Shown: positions 49,001 through 62,377 of the stretch, piece after piece
How the letters are laid out: each line of letters starts with the position of its first letter
How positions within the stretch are numbered: position 1 is the stretch's first letter
Assembly (NCBI GenBank): GCA_030015575.1
Contig: JASDDO010000016.1
Location: forward strand, 66,027,396-66,091,395
Direction of reading: 5' to 3'
Origin: Agapanthus africanus
Lineage: Eukaryota; Streptophyta; Magnoliopsida; Asparagales; Amaryllidaceae
Length of the DNA stretch: 64,000 nucleotides
Notes under the pieces: model-generated
Database searches by the model: none
Seen by the model: the letters and a program-made list of their open reading frames with translations, nothing else
What the model was told of the DNA's origin: nothing
Translations under genes and position numbers: made by a program

Positions 49001-51742
49001 GGATGTTATGAATTTTCAAATGATATCTTTTCTTTAAAAACACTGTAACCCCTGTTTTCAAAACTACGATTCACTTCTTTAAAAGTCTGATTGTTTGGTT
49101 CGGGTGTGTTTGTTAGATTAGGTACTTATACTTAGTAGAGATAGCATGTTTATGTAAATTCGACATGATATGAGACATAAATGCGATGAAAGAATACAAG
49201 AAGAATTTGATGATATGATGAGATGATGATATGATATGATGGTATACGGATGCGAGTCGATCGAAATGATTTATATACCCTGTCGGTCCCCTGATATAAG
49301 ATTATTGCAGATGGGACCTGGGACATAGGTATATAGGGTTATATATATATATTGAATGTTGTGAATCATGGATGATAGACTGTATGTGATATTAGGCCGT
49401 ACCCTCATTTTTCGTAGAGGATGATAGGATCTCTTTTAGTATAATGCCGCCGCACGATGGTATTCCGTGCGTGATGAGTTCGACTTGATGATTGATCCTT
49501 ACCCTTGACTAGAGGTTGTCGTACGATGGATTATACCGTACGCGATGCTTTTGGGCTAACTGCCGATTGATAGATTCACCGACTCGGACATATGATAGTT
49601 ACGTATACCTTATAGCTATTAACTGATGATTTACCTTGTGCTGCATTCATGATATTATTATTGCATCTCATATACCTGTGATAGTACACCTGCACCATTA
49701 TCGGTGATGCGTATGTCACACGTACACAGTTATAGGCTCACACACTTCATCATCGATAATTGCCATGTCACTACACAGTAGTTTTGTTGCATCATGATAT
49801 GACTCTTCGCATAACCTGCTTGCACATATACATTGATACATTCATACATGCGGATATACACATTCGTATATCCATATTGGTGTACATATACCTTGATACA
49901 TCCATACTTGTGCACATACACATTGTATATTCATATTTGTGCACACATACATGGTACATCTATACTTCCGCATATACATATTGTACCTCCATTGATAACC
50001 GGTTTTATTGTAAAATTGGGAACCGCATGCTATACTTTAAAAACTGGAATCATTTTAAAAGAGCGGTTTTACCCTTAATATGTCATATCACTTTTCCATA
50101 TTGTATGATACATGGATATGCTCGCATTTCTTTTTACATGTCGCATAGATCATGCTCTATTATTTTACGCATTGAGATATGCTGTTTTTATGTGATTTCT
50201 GGATTTGAGAACCGTGGCTATTTCAAAAGGAAGCATGTACTGTTTTAAAAACCCGGTTTCTCTTGATATGATATTTCAGTGCGTCCACCATGCCTTTTCT
50301 AGGTTCTGAGAGTGGCATGTGAAACCCGATTCGAGGAGTGGTAGGCACCGATTGCGGGTACATGGTGGACCCAGTATGGTACCCCGGGGCGAGAACGGAT
50401 CGCTGTGTAGTAGACGGTGAGCCTGGCAGAGGGACTACTACCTACCGGTGATAGTATTTGGGCTCGGCGGATATCCGGAGGATACCGACCGGAGTCGAGA
50501 GATGATATGGGCTGATCCGGACAAACGGAGCCCGTGAGCCGATCCGGACTGACGGAGCCCGATATATGAGGATTTACGTGCTGATGCTGGGCACGGTTTT
50601 CATGATGTTTTCGAGTGTCGATGCTAGGCACTCAGGTTCCATGATTTTGATTTTTCGGGAGGGACACCGTTGATATACATCCTCATACTTTCATGCACAC
50701 TCTTTTATGACGTTTACATGCATGAGGTTGTTGCGTCATTTGTTGACGCGTGGACCGGATCCACATACATACATACATTGATTTTACTATTGGAGGTTAT
50801 ACACATGCTTATAGACATTGATTCATGGGTGGACGAGATCCACATATCTGCATACCTTGATTATGGTTGGACGATACCCATATACATGCATTGATTATTA
50901 CTGTTGGACAGTATCCGCATGCATATAGGTAATGGCTACCTTGTTGGCATATATACGACCCGGGCACCCTAGATATCATAGTATTACCTTTTGATATAGT
51001 TGACCTAGAAGTCGTTGTTTATTCCATTTCTACTTGTAGATATATTTCTATTCACGAGTTGGCAACTCACACCCGTTGTGGCACAGTTCTTGCAGGTTGA
51101 CCGCTTGGATCAGTAGTGGCTTCGCTGGCATACAGCTTCATTCGGGTGTTTTGCATTGGTAGGAGGGGCATTTGTATCGTACCCACTCTTGTATTATATT
51201 TCATATTGTATCTAGTTCACTCCATCAATCAATCAAAAGTTGTAATTGTGTAAGTAATGAGACTTAATGAGACTTGTAGTTGCGAGATTTGAGAGATGGG
51301 TTTTATATTCACTTTTAGGGTTATATCTTGTTCTTTTCTTTATCTTTTTGTGGTGAACTTCGCCGTTGGGCGTCGTATACTTATTTATACTGTATTGCGT
51401 GGTTGTGATCCGCCGTTTGGCGAAGTGCTAGTTCCCTCTTGGGGATCCTTTATTCTTGTTATGTATTGTGTTTTTGGATCAAAATATACAAAGGAGGTTC
51501 TGCCAAAATTTTTAAAGGACGAAACATGTTCTCAAACTAGTAAATTTCACATGCATCATTCATGTTCTTTTTCCATGCATTAAGAAAACTTGATTTCATA
51601 TACCTTTATTTCAAAACCTCAGCTCTTTTATTGTCTTAAAAAGGTTTAGATTTCTGGGTTTCAGCTTACTTGAATTCCGTTACGCCTTTAGACGTTGTGT
51701 GATTCATGTGCTGGTCACGAGCTAATATTTCAGGTCGTGACA
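46063..51742 (+). repeat. Element E, first long repeat, right part (LTR)
   Basis: Continues E after copia-A and matches 55120-60799 throughout. It ends GTCGTGACA just before a primer site, so this part is certainly LTR. It contains a TATA box at 47319, a CT-rich leader-like stretch at 47620-47780, AT and CATA microsatellites (49340, 50765), a 40-bp-scale ACAT-rich array (49780-50000) and a poly(A)-signal-rich end. The 162-codon frame 49760-50248 is read through the array and is not a gene. Confidence 0.8.
47319..47330 (+). promoter_or_regulatory. Probable TATA box of element E LTR
   Basis: TATAAATATATA, conserved at 56376-56387 in the other repeat. About 300 bp downstream, both copies have a GA-rich then CT-rich, leader-like stretch. 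Confidence 0.5.
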
Positions 51743-51746
51743 AAAT

Positions 51747-51758
51747 TGGTATCAGAGC
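51747..51758 (+). other. Element E primer binding site
   Basis: TGGTATCAGAGC, four bases after the LTR end GTGACA; Met-tRNA type as used by many plant gypsy elements of the chromovirus kind. Confidence 0.85.
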
Positions 51759-53525
51759 GCTAGGTTTAACCTTTGTTCGAGTCTATGTTTGACTATGCGG
51801 GGTCTAGGGCGGTTATGTATTTCGGAACCTAGGCTTGACCATACGAAACTTAGACTTAAACGGGGGGTATTAGACCCGAACTTTCGTTTCATTGGCTGAC
51901 CCTGATTGATGGAGTAGGTAGCTTGAGTAGAGTGACGTACCGTACGTATGTTCCGCGGCATATTTACGATACGGTACTCCACTTAAGAAAGCTTAGGATG
52001 TACAAATTTTTGAGACCAGTGATTCTCTTCGTATCTATGATTATGCATCCATTCGAGATACTTGATTCTATTCGTTTCCATGATCATACTTTCATTGATA
52101 CCGTTCCTTCTTATGTTCATGTATCCATTCTGGATCTGTCGTTTCCTCTCATGCCGATTGATCTGCTTTATTCGATACTCGATTGAGGTTCCTGTCACCA
52201 TAGTTTGAGCCCAGTTTGAGCTGCTGCTGGTGTTACGGTCAGGGCGAGCTCTTCTAGTACGAGGGCCGACCATTGTGTTTTCTGGTGACATGGGAATGTC
52301 TCGAGTTAGTATTGAGGATTGTGACCTCTTGTCGAGGCGAGTGCTTGGTTTTACACCGGATGATCGGGACATTGTCAGAGCTGCCAGTTGCGAGAGGACT
52401 GTAGATGTACATCATACTTTAGGGATTTTGATGTCGCCTACCGTGCAGACAGATGACCCAGCTGTTGCTGAGATTGATGGGATGTCGCTCCCAGAGCTTA
52501 GGAGCTAAGACCGCCGGAGCTTCCAGGCAGAAATGCGACAAATGATAGCTAGTCTACTCCGATTTGAGAGACGAAGGTGATTCATCCTTTTTATGCACCG
52601 GAGCAGGCCCAGTTGAGTTGAAGATTTCCAGTGTGGAGAGTCTTACTCAGATCTAGAGCAGACCGATTTAGAGATGACCGCCATTGTATCGCCTTTCCTG
52701 GAGGATTGAGGCGCTGTTCAGGGTACAGACAAATGAGCCAATTGTTGCTGCAAATGACGAGGTGTCGCCCAGAGGTTGGAGCTACTGCAGCATAAGTATA
52801 TACTTAGAAATATGATGGAAGGTCGCTAGCCACCTAAGGGTGAAGGACTAGGACATGTGGTTCATTCGCTTACCGATGCGAGGTCATCAGATAGATTGAT
52901 TCCAGCTAGAGACGACTTCATACAGTTCGTTGAGAGTCGATAGAGACGATCGAATGTCTGGAAACCATATTCCAAGTTTAAAGTATTCGGAAATACGTGC
53001 AAGCAATTCTATGGACCCTCTAGAAGAATGAAACACTAACTCGACATAATGACCGTGTGAAAGCCTTTAAACCTTAGGGTTTACGGCAGTTCCACGGCGC
53101 CATTAGTGAGGCTTGGGTTTGCCCTTCTACGGCTGGATCACTGATGTTGTGCCATGTACTCGATACTATTAAACTGTACCCAAGATGTTGATCTCTTGAG
53201 GGATTATGAGGTTTTGACATATCGATCGGATGGTTCGACATCATTCGGATATCTTGTGATGGGATACATTGCTTGGGAGACTCCAGATACGAGCATAGCC
53301 ATTGGAGCGCAGTCCATGCAGCCACGAGAAGACGAGTCCGAATCAGTCGACATTGGTGCCGAGTGAAGTGAAGAGTTCGCACGAGAATTCGACGAGGTGA
53401 TGTTCCACTCCGCTGACATCAGAGATGTGATACGCATGCAGAGGCGTTGTATATGGATATACCTTCCAGAAGATGTCGCGGGGAGTATGCAGCCATTCCG
53501 GAACAAGAAACAGATATAGAAAAAG
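51759..53525 (+). other. Element E core (internal region), no pol
   Basis: 1.8 kb with no RT, integrase or protease motif. A 92-codon frame (52230-52508) of unknown kind is present. Its end (VQTDDPAVAEIDGMSLPE) is echoed about 280 bp later (VQTNEPIVAANDEVS, near 52725), suggesting an old internal duplication. 52990-53157 matches the copia-A leader block. The last 25 bases are purine-rich (GGAACAAGAAACAG onward) and may be a polypurine tract. It could be a non-autonomous (LARD-like) element. Confidence 0.55.
52230..52508 (+). CDS. Hypothetical 92-residue frame in element E core
   Basis: Opens at MLRSGRALLVRGP and ends PELRS. No motif is recognised. Its place 0.5 kb after the primer site would suit gag, and a partial repeat of its tail lies near 52725. 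It may be a decayed gag piece or chance. Confidence 0.2.
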   Translation: MLRSGRALLVRGPTIVFSGDMGMSRVSIEDCDLLSRRVLGFTPDDRDIVRAASCERTVDVHHTLGILMSPTVQTDDPAVAEIDGMSLPELRS

Positions 53526-53560
53526 ATAATAACTTCCGGGCAATTCGGCAGGAATGAGAT

Positions 53561-53803
53561 TTGAGAGAGACCTCGACAGGACCTTTCTGGAATACTATAC
53601 GAGAAGACCTGGACCAAGGAGTGGTCATATTGCGCACACCCAGTAGGCCAGGGTTCGACATCGTCGACGAGATACTTGACCAGGTTCGGATAGAGGACCT
53701 CACCCAGATGCGTTGTGAATTGATCAGGAATGGACGAGTATGGAGTATATCTCCGATGGCTGGGACGAGTTTCCGAAGACGTGTTCGGCCAGATATCTTC
53801 TAG
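53561..53803 (+). pseudogene. Peptide-like frame at the start of element E repeat
   Basis: 80 codons with no recognised domain. The first repeat keeps the same reading until a small indel near 24400. The run of sensible codons in two copies suggests former coding sequence, function unknown. Confidence 0.25.
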
Positions 53804-54589
53804 CGAGTGATGAAGATACCGAGTTCGTGACTTCGAGTCCGTGTGAGAGACTTCGGATTGACCGTGGCCGAGAATAGTTTCAGTGCGCAGATAGCATGGC
53901 TTGACGTCATAGTGGACGATGATAAAGACGAGTGGAAGCAGAAGTTCGTGCGAGACATTGACGAGTTGTTATTACTCCCCGTCGAGATCAGGGACCTGAT
54001 ATGCTTACAGAAGCATTAAGATACGGCCAGTTTCCGAGGGAATGTGTTCAGAGCACGCAGATGTCCAGAAAACGACGAAAGATTATGTAAGAGTACCTGC
54101 CTCCGTACAGTTCGGTATAGGCGAGATCGGAAGAGACCTTGAGTAGGATTCCTTCCAGGACACTGCTGCAATGAGATTTGCACCCAGGATCACATGTGTC
54201 ACGTATAGTCAGAAGACCAGAGGCCGACGCCAACAACGTGCTGCTTTATGAGTGGTCATGATGATTGACCGAGAGATAACCAGAGAAGTGCCAGAACGGA
54301 ATCGTCCCCGTTAGCACACCTGACAGGGCCGATGAGCCGATGGATTGCAAGAGTGGTAAGCCACAGAGAAGATAAGGACCCAGAGACCGAGGATGCCAGA
54401 CCGTGAGCAGGAGGCAAGCGGATGTTCTTGTTCTGCCAGTTTTTAGGCGCACCGATTCTTTTTCGACATTGTAGGAGGTGTACCTCAATGTCTTTTGTTG
54501 CGATTTGCGTTTGTGATATGAGTATCATGCTTATATCGCTTGGATTTGAGTTTTGATGACGAGTTTCCTGATATTGATTTCTTGAACCA

Positions 54590-55560
54590 TGGTTGCACCT
54601 ACTGGGTATTTACATTTTGTGCATAGTTATTACACTTGAGATATGTTTTTATACACCATGGTATTGGTTTTTGATTTGTGCATGTTTATCGCACTTGATA
54701 TCGGTTTGTTCCTTGGTTGCACATGTTTATGAGTTCATGGATTTCATACGGTTGATTTGATTTTGTGCATATGATACGCACTCGATTTGATTTTTGCACT
54801 CGATATTGCTTATGTGTGCTTGTAGTGCATTAATATGCGTTTTGTGCACGCAGTTGCACACGTTTACGATTTTATACACCTTGGTGTACTCGGTGTTGCT
54901 GTTTATGCATTTAAGTTATTGATCGGTATTTTGTGCACAGGATGCACCGTATTTGTATTTCGTGCACAGGATGCACTGTATTTGTATTTTATGCACTAGA
55001 TTGCATTATGCATCTGTTGCCCCGGACGGGTATTTATGCGTTGTCGCACTGGATTTATACCCCGTACCTAGGTTGCACCCGATTTATATCCTTGAGCATT
55101 CATTTTACCATATTTGTATTTTCGTGCGCGTTAGCACTTGCCGTTCGTTTTCGTGCATGTTACTACACCGTATGCTTTTACGGACCCGACGCGTTTTGGT
55201 TGGATTTACGCATATTAGGCGCTCGATTTTGGATTTTGTGTGCATCGGATGCACTTGAGTGAGATTTTACTCGTGCATATGGGATGCTCTTGATTTGGAT
55301 TTTCTTCCGTGCATATTGGATGCGATTTCATTCGTACCGGACATATGCACTTGAGTTGGATTTTCGCACATGTTGGGCGCATGATATGAGATGTGATTCT
55401 ATGCACACCGGATGTATGGGATTGAGATTTTAGTGCACTTTAGATGCACTTGGTATGGTTGTCGTGCACACCCGTTGCACTGGAAAAATGCTTTATGCAC
55501 ACCCGTTGCACTTAGTTTTCCTTTGTGCGTATTGTGGCACCTGTATTTGGATTTGATTTA
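54590..55560. repeat. GTGCAC-rich degenerate array (second copy)
   Basis: The same array as at 25300-25840 plus 46063-46500, here unbroken. It has two 29-bp units at 54930-55000 instead of three. Confidence 0.65.
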
Positions 55561-56375
55561 CATGCGCACCAGACGCATGTGATTATTGGACATGCCTTTG
55601 AGGCTGATTTTGCTTTTGAGCACCTTGTTTTCATGTTGGGCACTACATGGTGTAGTAGCCAAACAGGACTGATCTGAGGACAGTACCTGAGTACATTGCA
55701 TGCATTAAAGGATTACCAAAGGGTTTTCAAGAGGAGCTATAGTCTCGCTATTTTCTTAAGTGTCCGTGAGTGACACGAATGTTTATAAAGGAAAACCCTT
55801 TGGGATGTTTTGAAAACGATGGAACGTGTATTTAAGAAAACATATATGGACATATATTATTATTTTAGAATGAGCGTCCATCACTTATGCCGTGAGTTAC
55901 GCATTCCCGCGGCGACTTAGAAAAGATTTTGCATGTGTTTTATTCAGATTTTAGAGTTTTCAAGGATGCGTACTATACACGTATTATAATATTTGACTTG
56001 CGTATATTGGATTTCAGTAGTGAATTTCTAGATCCGCATCTCTATTGTGACTCCGAGGATATGCGTGCAAATCCGATAATTTATGTGACGCTTGATGGAG
56101 TTTGATTTTGAGTTTTGTACTCATTTTTATGCGTACTTGACGCGCTGTGTTATTTCTGCGTTTTCCATGACTTCGGAGCCCCGTTGTTTTGAGCCGATTT
56201 TTGAAACGTTTTAGATTTTGGGGGTTTAAATTTAAATTCGGGGACCGAATTTATTTAAGGTAGGAATATTGTAACATTTCAGAAAATATAAAATATTATT
56301 TTTGGGAATTTAATATTAAAATAATATTTTTCCCAAAAACTACCGATTTGCGAAATTGGGGTTTTCGAAAAACGG

Positions 56376-56387
56376 TATAAATATATA
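56376..56387 (+). promoter_or_regulatory. Probable TATA box, second E repeat
   Basis: TATAAATATATA in the same context as 47319. Confidence 0.5.
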
Positions 56388-59300
56388 CCAATAATTATAA
56401 AATAAATGTAAATTAAATTGATTTATTCATTTAAAAATATATTTAAACGATTTGGCAATTTTAAAATTTATTATATGCAGTTTCGATAAAAACCCGATTA
56501 GTGCACTGCTAATCGCGATTAAGCAAAATCCGCGTTTTTACAGTTTCCATGCTTAGTGCACCATGACATGTTTCATTTTATTACATGTTTCATTTTATTT
56601 GGGCTTTATATTAGGGTTTATTGGTGTAGATAAAAGAGAAATGATTAAAGGAAAAGTCAATGGAGACATAATGAGTAGTTAGGTGAGCTTTGGAGAGAGA
56701 AAGAGAGTGTGAATTAGTGAGAGAGAGGGGGGGCTATTGCCCATTATCAAATCCCCCACCATTTTCCTCCTTCTTCCTCATCTCCTCAACTCCACAACCC
56801 TCCACAACCCTCCACTAAAACCCTAGATCTATCTCCAACCATGCCCCAAAACTCTACACTCCCTTCACAAAACTTTATTCCCATCTCCTCCTCTACACGA
56901 TGGACCGAGCAAAATAGGATTTTGACGATGTTGGGAAGTTAGTGCTTCCTAGAGTGGACTAGATGAGGTATAATTTCTTCCCTTTAGATTAGTTTTGTGA
57001 GATATCATGTTTAGTTGTTGTTTTGTGAAGATTAGTGGACATTGGGAAACACTAGTGAATGTTTGAGTGTTTGTTTGAATTGGGTGATGCCTAGTAGCTG
57101 TTAACTAAACTTAGGTGTTGTTTACTGACCTAGACCAGACCTTAGAAACCCAAAAACACGGATTTAGAAACCCGAAATCGGATAAATGTGTGATCTGTGA
57201 AGGTATTTTGGAATCTGGAGCAACTCGGGGACACTAGAATTGATTTTGGGATTACTGGGAGTCGTGCAGGCACCTAGGAAGCTACCACTGAGACCCAAGC
57301 CCCCAATTCAAACCCCAGGATGCAGATATATTCATTCTGACCGCAATTTGCAGCCAGAGTAGGGTAGAATTGTTCCAGTTTTGTTCCATGGCTCCTTTTG
57401 CACTGAATTAGACCCCTCCTATATGCCGTTTTAGCTAATTGTCACCTAGGGAAAATCTGTAAGCATTTTGGTGTGTTTTAGGCTATGTTTTCCGTTTTTA
57501 AAATGCACTTTCTTGATATTTGGATTTGTATTTGGTTGTCGGGTGTTTGTACATCGACAACAGGGGTTGTTTGATTGATTTGCACGTTTAGGCCATAGGT
57601 TCTAACCTATGAGCACACCGTGCGCCGTATCGGTTTTCTGCATCGATTTTAATACGTATTGCGATTGGTTATTATTGTAGGTACCCTCGCATTGATTTCA
57701 AGGAGAAGAAGCGTGGCGTCATCGATTTCGGCGAGGGAAGACCAGGTGAGTAGATCTATATCTACCGGGGAAGTCGGGTGGATGGCGTATAGCACCCCCG
57801 GAAACTTCCGATGGAAAACCGATTTATAGAGTATGGTTAGGAAACCTAGATTAGGAAACTAGGGTTAGAATATAGATCGCTATGTAGTCATATTAGAAAC
57901 TAGAGGATAGTTATGTGTGATATGTAACTACTATCCTAGGATAACGTTTAGCAATATTACCGCGTAGGGTACCGTAGGACTAGATAGTCGATGTAGATGC
58001 GTCATCCGAACCATACCATTTTCTAAACCAAGAATCATATATATCTTTTAAATGTATATCTTGAGGGATGTTATGAATTTTCAAATGATATCTTTTCTTT
58101 AAAAACACCGTAACCCCTGTTTTCAAAACTACGATTCACTTCTTTAAAAGTCTGATTGTATGGTTCGGGTGTGTTTGTTATATTAGTTACTTATACTTAG
58201 TAGAGATAGCATGTTTATGTAAATTCGACATGATATGGGACATAAATGTGATGAAAGAATACAAGACGAATTTGATGATATGATGATATGATGATATGAT
58301 ATGATGGTATACGGATGCGAGTCGATCGAAATGATTTATACCCTACCGGTCCCCTAACATAAGATTATTGCAGATGCAACCTGGGACATAGGTATATAGG
58401 GTTATATATATATATATATTGAATGTTGTGAATCATGGATGATAGACTGTATGTTATATTAGGCCGTACCCTCATTTGTCGTAAAGGATTATAGGATCCC
58501 TTTTAGTATAATGCCGCCGCACAATGATATTCCGTGCGTGATGAGTTTGACTTGATGATTGATCCTTACCCTTGACTAGAGCTTACCGTACGATGGATTA
58601 TACCGTACGCGATGTTTTTGGGCTAGATGCCAATTGATAGATTCACCGATTTGGACATATGATAGTTATGTATACCTTATAGTTGTTAGATGATGATTTA
58701 CCTTGTGCTGCATTTATGATATTATTATTGTATCGCATATACCTGTGATAGTACACCTGCACCATTATCGATGATGCGTATGTCACACATACACAGTTAT
58801 AGGCTCACACACTTCATCATCGATAATTGCCATGTCACAACACAGTAGTTTTGTTGCATCATGATATGACTCTTCGCATAACCTGCTTGCACGTATACAT
58901 TGATACATTCATACTTGCGGATATACACATTCGTATATCTATATTGGTGTACATATACCTTGATACACCCATAGTTGTGCACATACACATTGTATATTCA
59001 TACTTGTGCACTCATACATGGTACATCTATATTTGCGCATATACATATTGTACCTCCATAAATAACCGGTTTTATTGTAAAATTGGGAACCACATGCTAT
59101 ACTTTAATAACTGGAATCATTTTAAAAGAGCGGTTTTCCCTTTAATATGTCATATCACTTTTCCTTATTGTATGATACACGGATATGCTCGCATTTCTTT
59201 TTACATGTCGCATAGATCATGATCTATTATTTTACGCATTGAGATATACTGTTTTTATAAGATTTCTGGATTTGAGAACCGTGTCTATTTCAAAAGGAAG

Positions 59301-59810
59301 CATGTACTGTTTTAAAAACCCGGTTTCTCTTGATATGATATTTCAGTGCGTCCACCATGCGTTTTCTCGGTTCTGAGAGTGGCATGCGAAACCCGATTCG
59401 AGGAGTGGTAGGCACCGATTGCGGGTACATGGTGGACCCGGTATGGTACCCCGGAGCGAGAACGGATCGCCATGTAGTTGACGGTGAGCCTGGCAGAGGG
59501 ACTACTACCTACCGGTGATAGTATTTGGGCTCGGCGGATATCCGGAGGATATCGACCGGAGTCGAGAGATGATATTGGCTGATCCGGACTGACTGAGCCC
59601 GATATATGAGGATTTTCGTGCCGATGCTGGGCATGGTTTTCATGATGTTTTCGACTGTCGATGCTAGGCACTCAGGTTCCATGATTTTTATGTGTCGGGA
59701 GGGACACCGTTGATATACATCCTCATACTTTCATGCACACTCTTTTATGATGTTTACATGCATGAGGTTGTTGCGTCAGTGGTTGACGCGTGGACTGGAT
59801 CCAAATACAT

Positions 59811-59834
59811 ACATACATACATACATACATACAT
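59811..59834. repeat. CATA microsatellite
   Basis: Several more CATA units than the matching site at about 50764-50778. Confidence 0.8.
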
Positions 59835-60799
59835 TGATTTTACTATTGGAGGTTATACACATGCTTATAGACATTGATTCATGGGTAGATGAGATCCACA
59901 TATCTGCATACCTTGATTATGGTTGGACGATACCCATATACATGTATTGATTATTACTGTTGGATAATATCCTCATGCATATAGGTAGAGACTACCTTGT
60001 TGGCACATATACGACCCGGTCACCCTAGATATCATAGTATTACCTTTTGATATAGTTGACCTAGGAGTCGTTGTTTATTCGATTTCTACTTGTAGATATA
60101 TTTATATTCACGAGTTGGCAACTCACCCCCGTTGTGCCACAGTTCTTATAGGTTGACCACTTGGATAAGTAGTGGCTTTGCTGGCACACAGCTTCATTCG
60201 GGTGTTTTGCATTGGTAGGTGGGGCATTTGTATCGTACCCACTCTTGTATTATATTTCATATTGTATCTATTTAACTCCATCAATCAATCAAAAGTTGTA
60301 ATTGTGTAAGTAAAGAGACTTAGTGAGACTTGTAGTTGCGAGATTTGAGAGATGGGTTTTATATTCACTTTTGGGTTTATATCTTGCTCTTTTCTTTATC
60401 TTTTTGTGGTGAACTTCGCCGTTGGGCGTCGTATACTTATTTATACTGTATTGCGTGGTTGTGATCCGCCGTTTGGCGAAGTGCTTGCTCCCGCTTGGGG
60501 ATGCCTTTATTCTTGTTATGTATTGTGGTTTTGGATCAAAATATACAAAGAAGGTGCTGCCAAAATTTTTAAAGGACGAAACATGTTTTCAAACTAGTAA
60601 ATTTCACATGCATCATTCATGTTCTTTTTCCATGCATTAAGAAAACTTGATTTCATATACCTTTATTTCAAAACCTCACCTCCTTTATTGTCTTAAAAAG
60701 GTTTAGATTTCTGGGTTTCAGCTTACTTGAATTCCGTTACGCCTTTAGACGCTGCGTTAATCAAGAGCTGGTCACGAGCTAATATTTCGGGACGTGACA

Positions 60800-62357
60800 G
60801 ATACAAAGTAGATTGCGGAGTCCAATTGATAGTCCTAGACGCATCTATCCGATCATTCAATGAAATTTTTGGCATGGAGGGATCGTTCGAAGTTCGGCCA
60901 AAGCAAGAACCATAAAAAGTAATGTCTGGTTGTGGGTACCAAAGTTCGGTAAAAGTTTTTTGAGGTGGGGTCATTTGATAAGAAGAGAGAAAGGAAAGAA
61001 AAGTAATGGAAAAAGAATGTGGATTTTTTTATATATTTTTATTTTATTTAAGTTAGTTATCAACAAAAGAATGAAATATACACACAAAAAGAATCTGGAT
61101 AAAAACAATCACGACACAAAAATACCACGAACCTAATCGGTCTAGGGTTCACCTAAGTCAACTAGACCGGCTCAAGAATTTTATTGTCGAAGTAAAACTG
61201 TATTGAGAAACGGGCTCAAGATATACTAATCACAGGGCCAGGTAAGTGCAGAGATAAGGGGAAGTTTTCCGACGCTTTCGCGAAGGTCATTAATTAAATA
61301 ACCCTTTCTCTTTTGGCGGTTTCGCCGTGAACACTTTTCTAGACACGCCGTAAACGATATACTGTTAAGCAGTGTTCTAAACATAGTAAACTTCTCCTAG
61401 TGAGCACGAAGTCGTTAAGGCTTAAAGTCTAGTTTCTTTTAAATTTGTGCGGGTACACGTTATTCTCAATTTCATGATTTGTGGGCCACGGAAAAGGAGA
61501 TGAAATCCTTAATTGTATGTTGTGGGGTTCGCTTGCCCTTAAGTCCGTATTAACTGATGCAATGCACAATTTAATAAAAAAAATTTATCAAAGAATCAAA
61601 CAATCGTTTTTTCTTTAAGCACGGCACTGCAACAAATACGGGTTAGTCAAGTTTAGCGTTTGCTAGCAAAAATGCAAAGAATCCTACAAAGATATTATAT
61701 TGGATGCGTCGGATTTGAGAAGAAGGTGTTAGTAAATTACGTACCGATAAATTTTTGGGTTAAGAAACCCTCGTTTGAATTGAATCCGAATAGCTTGGAA
61801 AGTTCGCTTGCGCGGGTCAAACTACCCAGATCTTTGGCACTGTACTTTGCAATCACCATAATCTTGAATGTAGACTTTGCTCCCCACGATCACAGTTCGC
61901 AAATCCGCAAAAATCTACAAATGTCGGAAAAACGGATATTAGTGCGGAAAAGCGATACAAATGTCCAAATACCTGCACACTAAAAATTATAAAAAACAAA
62001 CAATAAAAATGGGACAAAAACAGAACACTAAAGCACAGGGAAAATTTTTGGAGCAAATTGAAGAGCTTTGGCCGGCGAGCTCGGTTTTGAAGGGGATGTC
62101 GCCGGTTCAACTTTGGAATTGGGGCTCCAAAATTTTTCTGTGTTCCAAGCGTTCCACTAGTGCCTCACTAGTATTTTTTATCTTTTTAGTTTAGTTCTAG
62201 AGTGCAAGCAGTTAAGACTTCCAGAGAGCAAAAATGGTTAGTTTTTGTTTTGGTTTTGGTTTTTGAAATTTTTATGTTGTTTTGAAAATAGGGTTAGTTG
62301 TATAAATGAGATGTACGAAGATTAACCCGAAATAAAAAGAATTAAAATGTTACCGTC
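60800..62357 (-). other. Element D internal region, 5' side
   Basis: D resumes after E. The minus strand is open from 60974 to the E junction without a recognised domain, and the reading frame continues in phase on the other side of E at 24217. The rest is AT-rich and non-coding; 61310-61420 resembles the block at 8010-8100 of copia-C only weakly. Confidence 0.4.
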
Positions 62358-62375
62358 TCCCCGACAATAGCACCA
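62358..62375 (-). other. Element D primer binding site (Asp tRNA type, decayed)
   Basis: Minus strand TGGTGCTATTGTCGGGGA. The usual plant Asp-tRNA primer site is TGGCGCCGTTGCCGGGGA; the four differences are all C-to-T or G-to-A. It lies two bases from the LTR end. It marks D as a gypsy element of the Athila/Tat kind. Confidence 0.7.
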
Positions 62376-62377
62376 TT

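Larger units (their letters stand above)
53526..60799 (+). repeat. Element E, second long repeat (uninterrupted)
   Basis: 7274 bp collinear with 24218-25843 plus 46063-51742. It ends GACGTGACA at 60799 without a primer site, so it is the downstream copy; element D resumes after it. It shows the empty site of copia-A. Peptide-like stretches in the first kilobase (53561-53803; 53850-54018 with VDDDKDEWKQKFVRDIDELL) are longer than in the other copy. They may be leftovers of a coding region, which would mean the true LTR starts later, about 54.2-54.5 kb. Confidence 0.8.

Noticed and set aside
49760..50248. 162-codon plus-strand open frame, rich in His, Ile and Tyr
   Set aside because: It is read through an ACAT/GTAC-rich minisatellite in the E LTR; the second copy (58827-59222) is a broken version and composition is periodic.
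61660..61983. 107-codon plus-strand frame as a host gene
   Set aside because: Lies antisense in D's internal region near its primer site; no domain, no promoter or splice context recognised.
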